From: Algibacter mikhailovii
GTDB taxonomy: Bacteria; Bacteroidota; Bacteroidia; Flavobacteriales; Flavobacteriaceae
Assembly (NCBI RefSeq): GCF_014651495.1
Contig: NZ_BMWZ01000004.1
Coordinates: 372,001-436,000, forward strand
DNA length: 64,000 nt
Direction of reading: 5' to 3'
Shown here one piece after another: positions 24,192-32,286 of this stretch. Position 1 is the stretch's first letter. Each line of letters begins with the position of its first letter. The notes below the pieces were generated by a model. The model saw nothing but the letters and a program-made list of their open reading frames with translations. It ran no database searches and was not told where the DNA came from. The position numbers and the translations under genes are program-made.

Positions 24192-24905
24192 ATGATTAAA
24201 TTCTTTAGAAAAATTAGAAAAAATTTACTTTCAGAAGGCAAAACTGGAAAGTATATGAAGTATGCTTTTGGAGAAATTATTTTGGTGGTTATAGGAATTT
24301 TGATTGCGCTCCAAATTAACAATTGGAATCAAGAAAGACTAAATAACAATGATATCAGAAATAAGTTGAAGCTTGTTCATAGAGAATTAATTGAGGATAT
24401 CGCCACTTTGGAAAAGGAAATTAGCTTTCGTTATGAAAGGCAAAATTTGATAACTAGGTCTCTGAAAATCCTTGAAGAAGAAACATCGCTTAGCTTTCAA
24501 AACCGAAAAGTATTAGATTCAGCTTTTTTAATATATGCTAGGATGGGACCACTCTATAATAATATGAGATCTTATGAGTCTTTTTTATTAACTGAATCAA
24601 ATTTTATTGATGAAGCGATTTATATCGACCTAAACAATTATATAGATGACTTTAATACAACTAATGCTAAAATAGGTTTTTTTAGTAGTAGAATGAATCA
24701 ACCACAATATAATATTTTATTGAATTCTTCAGTTAAAAAAAAGCGCTCAGGAGCATTTGAATATTCTTTTAATACCATTCAACAAGACTATCAATTGTAT
24801 GAATCAATGCGGCAAAGTATGTCGTTTTTTCAAACCATAACCAAAGGGTATACTAAAATTTTAAAAAAGGCAATAAAAATAGAAAACAAAATCAGAAATA
24901 ATTAA
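24192..24905 (+). CDS. DUF6090-family membrane protein
   Basis: A 237-residue protein with the hallmark N terminus of the family: MIKFFRKIRKNLLSEGKTGK, then YMKYAFGEIILVVIGILIAL as one membrane segment and NNWNQER. The rest is helical and polar. The family is common in Flavobacteriia, often in several copies, and has no known function. Direct repeat copy B starts 10 nt after its stop codon. Confidence 0.82.
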   Translation: MIKFFRKIRKNLLSEGKTGKYMKYAFGEIILVVIGILIALQINNWNQERLNNNDIRNKLKLVHRELIEDIATLEKEISFRYERQNLITRSLKILEEETSLSFQNRKVLDSAFLIYARMGPLYNNMRSYESFLLTESNFIDEAIYIDLNNYIDDFNTTNAKIGFFSSRMNQPQYNILLNSSVKKKRSGAFEYSFNTIQQDYQLYESMRQSMSFFQTITKGYTKILKKAIKIENKIRNN

Positions 24906-24914
24906 CGCAATGCC

Positions 24915-25004
24915 AACACTAGTTGTAATTAATTGCTGGTTCTTGCCTACTTCTTAAAATCACCACCTGTTTTCTATTCGGTTTGTATTTGCTAAATTAG
25001 GTAC
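24915..25004. repeat. 90-bp direct repeat, copy B
   Basis: Second copy of the element at 20970-21059, offset 3,945 bases, without indels. It follows the DUF6090 gene as copy A follows the TPR gene. Confidence 0.75.
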
Positions 25005-25061
25005 GTAATCATGGCATGTGCCTTAGACAAATACTTTGAGCATACATAAGCAAATCAAACT

Positions 25062-25598
25062 ATGAAAATCATATATATTCAGATCATTCAAACGCTATTT
25101 ATCATTGTCTTATACTTAATTATTAAGAGCATCACCTTCAAAGTGATAAAAAAGACGCTTTCAGAAAAACTCATTCAAGAATCACGCGGCATTCTTATTA
25201 GAAACATTATCAATTTGATTCTAACCCTTATGGGTATAATTCTTATAGCATTGGTTTGGGGTGTGAAACAAGCCGATTTAGCCGTATTTATAGGCTCGGT
25301 TTTAACTGTGGTTGGGGTTGCCTTTTTTGCACAATGGTCCATACTCTCAAATATTACCTCTAGCATCATCATTTTCTTTAATCATCCCGTGAAATTGAAT
25401 GATTCTATTATCATATTAGAAGGCAAGGATTATGTTATTGAAGGCAAGGTTGCCAACATTGGACTTTTCTTTGTGACGCTAGAAACTGAGGATTCTGGGG
25501 AAATTACGCTACCTAATAACCTTTTCATTCTTAAGAGTATCAAGAATATTACCAATGAGAAAAGAATCCAGGCGAAGGCAAATGATAACATCCAATAA
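25062..25598 (+). CDS. Small mechanosensitive channel-like protein (MscS family)
   Basis: A 178-residue protein with an N-terminal membrane helix (residues 4-22), two further hydrophobic segments (about 45-66 and 70-92) and the start of the MscS beta domain, including FAQWSILSNITSSIIIFFNHPVKLND and GEITLPNNLFI. It is shorter than Escherichia coli MscS (286 residues) and lacks most of the C-terminal cytoplasmic domain, so gating may differ. It likely forms an inner-membrane osmotic release channel. It is a single gene. Confidence 0.8.
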   Translation: MKIIYIQIIQTLFIIVLYLIIKSITFKVIKKTLSEKLIQESRGILIRNIINLILTLMGIILIALVWGVKQADLAVFIGSVLTVVGVAFFAQWSILSNITSSIIIFFNHPVKLNDSIIILEGKDYVIEGKVANIGLFFVTLETEDSGEITLPNNLFILKSIKNITNEKRIQAKANDNIQ

Positions 25599-25764
25599 TG
25601 CCAAGGAAAAAGAACATGTATAATTGATTGTTGTAAACACAACCTACCCCTAAAATGCTGCGGATGTTCCTCTGGTTCCAGATTGTTCGTTATCTTTAAA
25701 CAATACAAAAAACACACATCATAATGGAACACCTTCGCCATAGTTAAAAAAGATTGAGACAAGC

Positions 25765-26616
25765 ATGAATCGTGAAATAATGGACATCAATGATTATACC
25801 ATATTACTAGAAGAAGCTTCTACGGATAATCATTTAATTGACTCCTGTTTTTTTGACGAACCTGTTATAGCGATTGCCTTTTATGGTGCCGGTGATGTGG
25901 GGCTTAACGTAAAATTTGATGGGAAAACAAAAGCCTTTCATCATACCAAAGGCATGGTTTTATCATTTTACGCCGATGATAAAGTGGCGTTTGAACATCA
26001 GGTCTCAAAATTAAAACCACTGCAATGCTTGGTGATAGCAACCACCATTAGAAACATAGACAAATTACCAAATGGTGAAGCTCAATTTTTAGAAAGTTTT
26101 TTACATCAGTTAGTGCACCCCAAAGATCATTATGTTGAAGGCCCTGCATTTAACATGAGCCCAGAAATGTTTTTATTGGTGGAACAATTTTTTAGCAATA
26201 CCTATGATGGTGAGATTAAAATGATGTTCTACAAAAGCCACATCATAGCCTTGCTTTCCCATTATTTTGGACAATTGGCAAAACAACAAAATACCAAACT
26301 GAATATAGCGCAACTGGACAAAATCAATCTAGCCCAAGAAATTTTATTATCCAATTTGGAGCACCCACCCTCCCTAACAGAATTGGCCAACAAAATTGGC
26401 ACCAACACCAATACGCTTAAAGTAGAATTCAAAGCGCAGTTTGGTGTACCCGTTTTTAAATACTTACAAAACGAACGCCTAAAGAAAGCTTACAACTTAA
26501 TAAAGCACGAGGATAAAACCATTCAAGAAGCTGCCTGGGCTGTGGGCTATGATAGTTTAGGCTCCTTTTCAAACGCTTTTGAAAAAAAGTTTGGCTATAG
26601 ACCCAGCCAAGCATAA
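25765..26616 (+). CDS. AraC-family transcriptional regulator
   Basis: A 283-residue protein with an N-terminal sensory domain of unknown ligand and a C-terminal AraC DNA-binding domain of two helix-turn-helix units, visible from LTELANKIGTNTNTLKVEF to GYDSLGSFSNAFEKKFGYRP. Its stop codon ends just before two 16-base direct repeats with a 21-base period, which precede the promoter of the next three genes. It is therefore the likely direct regulator, probably an activator, of the DUF5367-DUF1772-NmrA operon. Confidence 0.88.
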   Translation: MNREIMDINDYTILLEEASTDNHLIDSCFFDEPVIAIAFYGAGDVGLNVKFDGKTKAFHHTKGMVLSFYADDKVAFEHQVSKLKPLQCLVIATTIRNIDKLPNGEAQFLESFLHQLVHPKDHYVEGPAFNMSPEMFLLVEQFFSNTYDGEIKMMFYKSHIIALLSHYFGQLAKQQNTKLNIAQLDKINLAQEILLSNLEHPPSLTELANKIGTNTNTLKVEFKAQFGVPVFKYLQNERLKKAYNLIKHEDKTIQEAAWAVGYDSLGSFSNAFEKKFGYRPSQA

Positions 26617-26682
26617 AATGCTTTTCGAATAAATCATAATGCTTTCTGAATAAGTGGCTCGAGGACAGCCGCTATAGATTTG
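26617..26682 (+). promoter_or_regulatory. AraC-type operator (two direct repeats) and -7 element
   Basis: AATGCTTTTCGAATAA (26617-26632) and AATGCTTTCTGAATAA (26638-26653) match at 14 of 16 positions, with a period of 21 bases (two helical turns). TAGATTTG (26675-26682) fits the TAnnTTTG -7 consensus, 24 nt before the ATG at 26707. The promoter-proximal repeat lies where the -33 region belongs, fitting activation in place of a good -33 box. Confidence 0.7.
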
Positions 26683-26706
26683 TATCATAATTAAAAATCA
26701 ATAATT

Positions 26707-27099
26707 ATGATTAACAAAAATGTCTTTAGCATACTATGCGCCATTCTCGTTTGGGTTTTAGGGGTTAGTTTTTATCTCTTATCATTTTACCTACCCCTTT
26801 TAGAAAATCCAGAGCTACAATCTAATATCGTACTCGTATTAGCCATTATTCCTAGTGCCTGTTTTGGGACTTATTTATTTTATAAAAACAGGTACATGAA
26901 ACCAGCTGCATTAGCACTCACCTTTGTTGCCGTGGCAACTCTATTAGATGCCTTGATTACGGTTCCTGTATTTATCATACCCCATGGTGGTCGCTATTCA
27001 GAATTCTTTGGAGACCCTATGTTTTATACCATTTTGGTTGAGTTCTACTTCATTGTATTGTATTACGGCACACATCTCACAAAACCACTCAAAGCATGA
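26707..27099 (+). CDS. DUF5367-like small membrane protein
   Basis: A 130-residue protein with four predicted membrane helices, such as FSILCAILVWVLGVSFYLLS and SNIVLVLAIIPSACFGTYLF. It is probably DUF5367, a family often found beside DUF1772 genes. It overlaps the next gene by four bases (ATGA type), so translation is coupled. The function is unknown; it is controlled by the AraC-type operator upstream. Confidence 0.7.
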   Translation: MINKNVFSILCAILVWVLGVSFYLLSFYLPLLENPELQSNIVLVLAIIPSACFGTYLFYKNRYMKPAALALTFVAVATLLDALITVPVFIIPHGGRYSEFFGDPMFYTILVEFYFIVLYYGTHLTKPLKA

Positions 27100-27581
27100 A
27101 AACAGCGGTTCTTTTTATTACGGTTTTATTAAATGCCCTATCTATTGGATTTTTCTTCGCTTGGTCCGTTTCGGTCATTTTGGGAACACAAAAAGTAAGC
27201 GATTACAGCTACCTAGAAAGTATGCAAAGCATCAATAGAGCAATTCTAAACCCAGTATTCTTTATGGTGTTCTTTGGTAGCTTGGTGGCATTGATTATAC
27301 AGACCTATTTTCAGTTAAACAACAAACCCCTGTTCTGGCTGGCCTTGGCATCAACAATCCTATATCTCATTGGTCCTTTTGGTATTACAGCCTTTGGCAA
27401 TGTTCCTTTAAACAATGCACTGGACACATTGAACATTAGCCAACTGAATCCATTAGAATTAAAAAACTTTAGAACCTATTATGAAGGCACTTGGAATCAT
27501 TACCATAACATAAGAACCATGTTAGGTCTTATTTCATTTATCCTATTGCTTATAGCATCATGTATTCAAAAAACAATTTAA
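27096..27581 (+). CDS. DUF1772/anthrone oxygenase-like membrane protein
   Basis: A 161-residue protein with four membrane helices and the DUF1772 features: an early ALSIGFFFAWSVSV helix, a central NPVFFMVFFGSL, and GNVPLNNALD followed by W-N-H-Y-H-N-I-R-T near the C terminus. The family is related to fungal anthrone oxygenase-like proteins, but its bacterial role is unclear. It overlaps the upstream gene by four bases and precedes the NmrA-like gene by 10 nt. Confidence 0.8.
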   Translation: MKTAVLFITVLLNALSIGFFFAWSVSVILGTQKVSDYSYLESMQSINRAILNPVFFMVFFGSLVALIIQTYFQLNNKPLFWLALASTILYLIGPFGITAFGNVPLNNALDTLNISQLNPLELKNFRTYYEGTWNHYHNIRTMLGLISFILLLIASCIQKTI

Positions 27582-27591
27582 AACAGTTATA

Positions 27592-28428
27592 ATGAAATCA
27601 AACATTTTAGTCATTGGCGGAACCGGAAAAACAGGTCGCCGCGTCGTAGAGCAATTACAAAACAAAGGATTTGACCCAAGAATTGGTTCAAGACAGGCAT
27701 CACCCAGCTTTGATTGGGATGATAAAGACACATGGATACATGCCTTAAAAGGCATTGAAAGCATGTATGTCACTTACTATCCTGACTTAGCGGTTCCTGG
27801 AGCCAAAGACGCCATCGCAAGTTTAACCCATTTAGCTAAAGAACTAGGCGTTAAAAAAATGGTGTTGCTTTCTGGTAAAGGCGAAACCGAAGCCGAAGCT
27901 TGCGAGACTATTGTCATGACCTCCGGTTTGGATTACACCATAGTTAGAGCATCTTGGTTTAACCAGAATTGGAGCGAAAGTTTCTTTTTAGACCCTATTC
28001 TTTCAGGTGAAGTAGCCTTGCCCATGTCTGACGTTTTAATTCCTTTTGTGGATGCTAATGATATTGCAGAAGTGGCGGCTACCGTATTAATGGATGATGC
28101 CTATAATGGAGAAATCATAGAAGTCACCGGACCTGAATTAATTACATTTAAGCAAATCATAGATAGCATTGCAAAGACGAGTGACCGCCGTTTGAACTTT
28201 TACGATATCACGCTAGAGCAGTATGTAGATGGCATGAAACACATGCAGATTCCACCTGATGTGGTATGGCTGATTGAGTATTTATTTAGTCATGTGTTAA
28301 CCAATCCAAAAAACCAGGTGGTCGTTCATGACATTGAACGCGTTTTAGGCAGAAAAGCAAAACCATTTATAGCATATGCCCAAGAAACCGCTAAAACAGG
28401 TATTTGGAATCCGGTAAGTGTTTCATAA
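27592..28428 (+). CDS. NmrA-like NAD(P)H-binding protein
   Basis: A 278-residue atypical short-chain dehydrogenase fold. The N terminus has the dinucleotide-binding motif VIGGTGKTGRRVVEQL, followed by YYPDLAVPGA and a YTIVRASWFNQNW region typical of NmrA/HSCARG-like proteins. It may be a redox sensor or a quinone reductase-type enzyme. It is the last gene of the AraC-controlled operon and is followed by a strong terminator. Confidence 0.85.
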   Translation: MKSNILVIGGTGKTGRRVVEQLQNKGFDPRIGSRQASPSFDWDDKDTWIHALKGIESMYVTYYPDLAVPGAKDAIASLTHLAKELGVKKMVLLSGKGETEAEACETIVMTSGLDYTIVRASWFNQNWSESFFLDPILSGEVALPMSDVLIPFVDANDIAEVAATVLMDDAYNGEIIEVTGPELITFKQIIDSIAKTSDRRLNFYDITLEQYVDGMKHMQIPPDVVWLIEYLFSHVLTNPKNQVVVHDIERVLGRKAKPFIAYAQETAKTGIWNPVSVS

Positions 28429-28452
28429 CGATTATCACTAACCGGCATAATT

Positions 28453-28492
28453 AATAGCGATTTGAGTCTTAATTCAAGTCGCTATTCTTTTA
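28453..28492 (+). terminator. Intrinsic terminator of the AraC-controlled operon
   Basis: AATAGCGATTTGA pairs with TCAAGTCGCTATT (one G-T wobble) around an 8-nt loop, followed by CTTTTA. Confidence 0.82.
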
Positions 28493-28600
28493 TATTTTGT
28501 AATTTACTTACCGAAAAGCAATCTATACCAACTGACTGCTAATCATTTATAAACACATTGACAAACATTTAATTCGTTTAATCTAACATACAGCACACTC

Positions 28601-29872
28601 ATGAATTCCATAATTAAATCCATTTCAGCATTAGAAATTTTAGACTCTAGAGGTAATCCTACGGTAAGAACCTATGTCACCCTTGAGGATGGAACTCAGT
28701 CTGTTTCATCGGTTCCCTCTGGTGCCTCAACAGGTCAGAATGAAGCTGTTGAACTTAGGGATGGCGAAAAGCGTTATAATGGTGCAGGGGTTCAAAACGC
28801 AGTAAACAACGTCAATACCGAAATTGCAAAAGCTTTGATAGGCAAAAATACCTCAAACCAAAAAGATATTGATTATACCATGATCGCCTTAGACGGTACT
28901 GATAATAAATCCCGACTTGGGGCAAATGCCATTTTAGGTGTTTCTATGGCCGTTGCCAAAGCAGCAGCTATTTCGGCAAATCTGCCTTTATATGCTTATC
29001 TAGGCGGTACAAATGCTGTTCGTATTCCAGTGCCTTGTATGAATATTTTAAACGGTGGAGAACATGCTGACAACAGTGTTGATTTTCAAGAATTCATGTT
29101 AGTTCCGCATGGGGCGCCTACCTTTAAAGAAGGCTTGCGTTATGTTGCAGAAACCTTTCATACCCTCAAAGGGATTCTAAAAAGTAAAGGCATGGCAACG
29201 AGTGTAGGTGACGAGGGCGGTTTTGCTCCTAATTGCTCAAGTAATGAAGAGGCTATTGAATTAATCATAGAAGCCATCAATAAAGCCAACTATAAACCTG
29301 GTATTGATTTATCTATTGCTATTGATAGTGCTGCCAATTCCTTTTCACCTAATTTGGATGGTAACTATGATTTGGCCTGGTCCGGGTTAGGTAAAATGAC
29401 GACCTCAGATCTCATTGCAAAAAGTGCAGAATGGTTAGAAAAATACCCCATAATTCTCTGGGAGGACCCTGTTTCGGAAGGCGACTGGGATGGTTATATA
29501 GCCTTCACCAAACGTTTTGGAGATAAAATTGAAGTTGTTGGTGATGATAATTTTGTAACGAATACAAAGTACATTAAAAAAGGCATAGCAATAGGAGCTT
29601 GTAATTCCGCCTTGATTAAATTAAATCAAATAGGTACAGTCACTGAAACGATTGAAGCAGTAAGAATGTGTAGAGAAGCAGGCTGGCGCTATTTCCTTTC
29701 CCATCGATCAGGAGAAACTGAAGATACTTTTTTGGCAGATTTTGCGGTAGCCATGGACGGTGGTCACTTAAAAACCGGATCGGCATGTCGTGGAGAAAGA
29801 ATTGCAAAATATAACCGTTTACTTGAAATTGAACACGAATTAAAAGGCAGATCTGAATACCGTTGGAAATAA
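28601..29872 (+). CDS. eno: Enolase (phosphopyruvate hydratase), divergent stand-alone copy
   Basis: A 423-residue enolase converting 2-phosphoglycerate to phosphoenolpyruvate. All catalytic and metal residues are in place: Glu164 (QEFM), Glu205 (GDEGGFAPN), Asp242, Glu288 (WEDP), Asp315 (GDDNF), Lys340 (LIKLNQIG), His368 (SHRSGETED) and Lys391 (KTGSACR). The substrate loop SGASTG is intact. It differs from the usual Flavobacteriaceae enolase at many otherwise conserved places (GGEHADNSVDFQEF, AIGACNSALIK) and is not near rplQ/carA where that gene usually lies. It may be a second, laterally acquired enolase; this is inference. Confidence 0.9.
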   Translation: MNSIIKSISALEILDSRGNPTVRTYVTLEDGTQSVSSVPSGASTGQNEAVELRDGEKRYNGAGVQNAVNNVNTEIAKALIGKNTSNQKDIDYTMIALDGTDNKSRLGANAILGVSMAVAKAAAISANLPLYAYLGGTNAVRIPVPCMNILNGGEHADNSVDFQEFMLVPHGAPTFKEGLRYVAETFHTLKGILKSKGMATSVGDEGGFAPNCSSNEEAIELIIEAINKANYKPGIDLSIAIDSAANSFSPNLDGNYDLAWSGLGKMTTSDLIAKSAEWLEKYPIILWEDPVSEGDWDGYIAFTKRFGDKIEVVGDDNFVTNTKYIKKGIAIGACNSALIKLNQIGTVTETIEAVRMCREAGWRYFLSHRSGETEDTFLADFAVAMDGGHLKTGSACRGERIAKYNRLLEIEHELKGRSEYRWK

Positions 29873-29884
29873 TTTTTTAAACAC

Positions 29885-29929
29885 TTACCAACGGCGGCTA
29901 TAAGTTGTTGTACTTTCTCGACTCCTTTC
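29885..29929. repeat. Degenerate relative of the 90-bp direct repeat
   Basis: Shares CTATAAGT, TTCTCG and AAAATC-like blocks in the same order as copy A, but with many changes, directly after the enolase gene. The similarity is by eye and may be partly chance. Confidence 0.3.
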
Positions 29930-30029
29930 AAAAATCCTCACGGCATTGTTATGCAATATGCATTAGCCTATTTAACTGAAATTGCACATATTAACATCTT
30001 ATGTCTAATAGATTAAAAATCCTTTAATC

Positions 30030-30941
30030 ATGAAAAAATTAATCCTAGTTTGTATGGCCTTATTACCGTTTTACTCGTTTTCACAACAAGTAGCGGACAC
30101 CACATATAATCCAAAAATTAAGCATCCGTTATATGCATTCGGGCAAGGGCCCGTTGTTTTTATTGATGAAGGCCATCATAATTTCCATACCAAGGAAGGC
30201 AGGTATAAGGCTTTTTCTAATCTGCTAGAAAGAGATGGTTATCATGTGAAAGCGTACAGCGGTCAATTCAAAGAAAAGCAACTGGCTGAAGGAAAAATTC
30301 TTGTTATATCCAATGCCTTAAACGCCATAAATGTTCACGATTGGACGCTGCCTAATCCATCGGCTTTTACCAAAGCTGAAATTGCTAGTATTACACAATG
30401 GGTTCATTCTGGCGGGCGTTTATTTTTAATTGCCGATCACATGCCTATGGCTGGAGCTGCCAAAGATTTGGCCATGACCTTTGGCTTTGAATTTACCAAT
30501 GGGTTTGCAATGGATACAATACATAAAGGTCCTGCATATTTTAACATGAAAGACAAAACACTTTCTAAAAACAGTATTACCAAAGGAAGAAACACTAATG
30601 AAAGTGTTGAACAAATTGTATCATTCACAGGGCAAGCCTTCAAAATACCAAAGGATGCCACCCCAATCTTGACCTTTAACAAAAACTTCGTGAATATGCT
30701 TCCAAATAAAGCATGGGTTTTTGATGAGAAAACAACCAAGTACAATGTGGAAGGTTGGTCTCAAGGTGCTTACAAAACCTATGGAAAAGGAAAAATTGTA
30801 GTTTTTGGAGAGGCCGCTATGTTTTCAGCCCAATTAGCCGGAACAAAAAAAATAAAAATGGGGATGAACAATGAAATAGCTCCACAGAATTATCAATTAT
30901 TACTAAACATAATGCACTGGCTGGATGGTGTTATTGAATGA
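30030..30941 (+). CDS. DUF4350-like exported protein
   Basis: A 303-residue protein with a signal peptide (MKKLILVCMALLPFYSFSQQ). The mature part has VVFIDEGHHNFHTKEGRY, LVISNALN and GGRLFLIADHMPMAG, which fit DUF4350, a flavodoxin/GATase-like fold. The function is unknown. It is a single gene with its own upstream region and has no clear partner. Confidence 0.72.
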   Translation: MKKLILVCMALLPFYSFSQQVADTTYNPKIKHPLYAFGQGPVVFIDEGHHNFHTKEGRYKAFSNLLERDGYHVKAYSGQFKEKQLAEGKILVISNALNAINVHDWTLPNPSAFTKAEIASITQWVHSGGRLFLIADHMPMAGAAKDLAMTFGFEFTNGFAMDTIHKGPAYFNMKDKTLSKNSITKGRNTNESVEQIVSFTGQAFKIPKDATPILTFNKNFVNMLPNKAWVFDEKTTKYNVEGWSQGAYKTYGKGKIVVFGEAAMFSAQLAGTKKIKMGMNNEIAPQNYQLLLNIMHWLDGVIE

Positions 30942-31106
30942 TAAAACCCTGCCTTAAAGCAATTATAATGCATTACTAATGAATTGCTTCTAAGGAGTCA
31001 TCACAATTTGCTATCTTTCAGTTATGGCATAAAAGTCCGTAAAACATCTTTACGAAACGAGCCATATACCATACTAACGGGACTCATTTGAAAAAGCCAA
31101 AACACA

Positions 31107-31568
31107 ATGATTAAAGGACTTTATGAAACACATCTTCACGTTGAAAATTTAGAAACCTCCATGGCATTTTACACCGACGTGCTTGGATTAGAGCTATGTC
31201 GATTTGGCGCTGAAAGGCGAACTGCTTTTTTCTGGATTGGAAGTGAAAAACAGGCCATGCTCGGGTTGTGGGAGAAACCAAAAGAAGCGATTGATTTACG
31301 GCATTTTGCTTTTGAATGTGACCCTGAATGGATCATTAATGAATCTATTGATTTTTTAAAATCTCACAATCTTAACTTTTGGAATTTTATACAAGATGAT
31401 AATGAAAAGCCTATGGTCTTCTGCTGGATGCCAGCCGTTTCCATTTATTTCAGCGACCCCGATGGTCATTATTTGGAATTTATAGGGGTTTTACCTGGAA
31501 AGACGCAGTCTAATAATGAAAAACGCGTGGTGACTTATGAACAATGGTTGGACTTGACTTCGGAATAA
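31107..31568 (+). CDS. VOC-family (glyoxalase/bleomycin-resistance fold) protein
   Basis: A 153-residue metal-dependent VOC-fold protein with ETHLHVENLETSMAFYTDVLGLEL at the N terminus and SIYFSDPDGHYLEFI near the C terminus, the usual His and Glu ligands of the fold. Possible roles are isomerase, dioxygenase or antibiotic binding; none can be chosen. The DUF4345 gene follows 37 nt downstream. Confidence 0.85.
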   Translation: MIKGLYETHLHVENLETSMAFYTDVLGLELCRFGAERRTAFFWIGSEKQAMLGLWEKPKEAIDLRHFAFECDPEWIINESIDFLKSHNLNFWNFIQDDNEKPMVFCWMPAVSIYFSDPDGHYLEFIGVLPGKTQSNNEKRVVTYEQWLDLTSE

Positions 31569-31605
31569 AAACGCGTTAAACAAAGTCTAATAAAACACAT
31601 AAAAA

Positions 31606-32001
31606 ATGATGACTAACGACAAATTACAGAAATTAACCTTGCTTATTGCTGGCATTGGGCTAATACCTATTGCATTAGGATATGGGCTTATGCCAGAACA
31701 AACCCTAACACCACTTTACGGATTTGATGCTAGTAACGTCAACCTTAAACATATTATGCGCGCCATAATGGGCTTATATTTTGCTCAATCTATCCTTTGG
31801 TTTCTTGGGTTTGCTTATCCAAAATTTAGAACACCCGCCATATACGGTATGGTAGTCTTTATGCTAGGCCTAGCCGGAGGTAGGGTTTTAAGCCTAACTA
31901 TAGACGGTAGGGTCCACTGGCTACTAATCGCTTATCTGTTTTTAGAATTATTTTTTGGATTTCTCGGGTTAAGGTTAATTATTACCGATAAAGCCCGATA
32001 A
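31606..32001 (+). CDS. DUF4345-family membrane protein
   Basis: A 131-residue protein with four predicted membrane helices and the family features GYGLMPEQTLTPLYGFD and NLKHIMRAIMGLYFAQS. The function is unknown. It may be co-transcribed with the VOC gene 37 nt upstream. Confidence 0.78.
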   Translation: MMTNDKLQKLTLLIAGIGLIPIALGYGLMPEQTLTPLYGFDASNVNLKHIMRAIMGLYFAQSILWFLGFAYPKFRTPAIYGMVVFMLGLAGGRVLSLTIDGRVHWLLIAYLFLELFFGFLGLRLIITDKAR

Positions 32002-32227
32002 AAGCCAATAGATCTTGGATTTTAATAAAACACTTAAGCCTTAAACAAAGCACATCAAGCCATTTACATCAAAGGAACATACAGGCTTGAGCTAGAGTAT
32101 ACAGCATGGGACAAAATTGCTGAAAGGGCCTAATGAATCCATCTTAAAAATCCGCCTTTTACGCACGCCATGGGCTTTGTTTATTATACTGTTGAAAACA
32201 AGTACGCCTTTCAAAAAAAAAGCAAGA

Positions 32228-32254
32228 TTGAATCGTTAAAAAAGTGTATTTTTG
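32228..32254 (+). promoter_or_regulatory. Promoter of purL
   Basis: TTG (32228-32230), 16 nt, then TATTTTTG (32247-32254), which matches TAnnTTTG exactly; the spacer is one base short of the usual range. It lies 32 nt before the ATG at 32287 and shows that in-frame codons further upstream are not the start. Confidence 0.5.
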
Positions 32255-32286
32255 CCTTTTCTAAATTATACACAAATCCTGATACA

